DNA of 6,711 nt from Bacteroidota bacterium. Its GTDB lineage: Bacteria; Bacteroidota; Bacteroidia; Bacteroidales; VadinHA17. This document shows positions 6,569-6,711 of this stretch, one piece after another; the stretch's first letter is position 1, and every line of letters starts with the position of its first letter. The notes below the pieces were generated by a model. The model was given only the letters and a program-made list of their open reading frames with translations, did not search any database and was not told where the DNA came from. Made by a program: the position numbers and the translations under genes. Location: positions 1 to 6,711 of the forward strand of contig JAUVHQ010000118.1 in NCBI GenBank assembly GCA_030593185.1, in the 5' to 3' direction.

Positions 6569-6711
6569 AAGCGTCGTTGAATCGGAGACCATTGTTGAAA
6601 CAGCAAAAAATCCAACCGCTCCTTCGCTCAGGTTTGTATATACATTGCCCGGCAATACATCAAAAACTCCTCCTTTCCACTCAGTTTCGGAAAGCATGGT
6701 TCTTAAGAACT
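6551..6711 (-). CDS. C-terminal 52 residues of a probable DUF4249-type lipoprotein (5' end beyond right edge)
   Basis: A minus-strand frame enters from the right edge and ends at TAA 6551-6553, giving 52 residues. The sequence has coding character and includes FDVLPGNVYTNLSEGAVGFF (visible residues 16-35), which resembles the closing segment of Bacteroidota DUF4249 proteins, where a ...N..nG..GfF.v... pattern is common. DUF4249 proteins are envelope lipoproteins often encoded beside TonB-dependent receptors; their function is not established. The last seven residues (VTRNP and the two before it) are encoded wholly or partly by the GRGTTAC heptamer array, so the native C-terminus was probably around SDSTTL and the repeats now supply the tail and the stop. 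The family call rests on recall of a short segment and is moderate; that it is a real gene end is more certain. Confidence 0.65.
   Translation of the reverse strand, partial: FLRTMLSETEWKGGVFDVLPGNVYTNLSEGAVGFFAVSTMVSDSTTLVTRNP

Overview
The window looks like chromosomal DNA from a member of the Bacteroidota, probably a Bacteroidales/Marinilabiliales-type organism. The evidence is AT-rich DNA, start codons without Shine-Dalgarno sequences but with A/T-rich leaders, a lipoprotein with a short acidic stretch after its Cys, and two envelope protein types typical of that phylum: an MG2-type macroglobulin-like protein and an apparent DUF4249-type C-terminus. The placement comes from reading the sequence; no database search was possible.

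Layout from left to right. Positions 1-1934 (minus) hold the first 644 codons of a large exported MG2/macroglobulin-like protein that runs off the left edge. A 182-bp divergent spacer with a candidate Bacteroidota -7 box follows. Positions 2117-2899 (plus) encode a cytoplasmic alpha/beta hydrolase with a complete Ser-Asp-His triad. A 252-bp convergent spacer carries a GGCTAA hexamer array. Positions 3152-5044 (minus) encode a secreted 630-residue protein, read here as an amidotransferase-like N-terminal domain joined to a divergent NodB-like deacetylase domain. A strong intrinsic terminator (5118-5145) separates it from a 370-residue lipoprotein of unknown function (5171-6283, minus). The next 267 bp contain short tandem arrays, mostly with a 7-bp period, and the last of these runs into the 3' end of a partial minus-strand gene (6551 to the right edge) that resembles the end of a DUF4249 lipoprotein.

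The genes do not form one clear operon or pathway. Three or four products are predicted to be exported (macroglobulin-like protein, deacetylase-like protein, lipoprotein, probable DUF4249 protein), so the common theme is the cell envelope. The terminator and the spacers suggest mostly single-gene transcription units. I see no phage, transposase, CRISPR, tRNA or rRNA. The least ordinary features are the 7-bp-period arrays at 6421-6568, one of which supplies the stop codon of its neighbouring gene, and the unusual architecture of the deacetylase-like protein.
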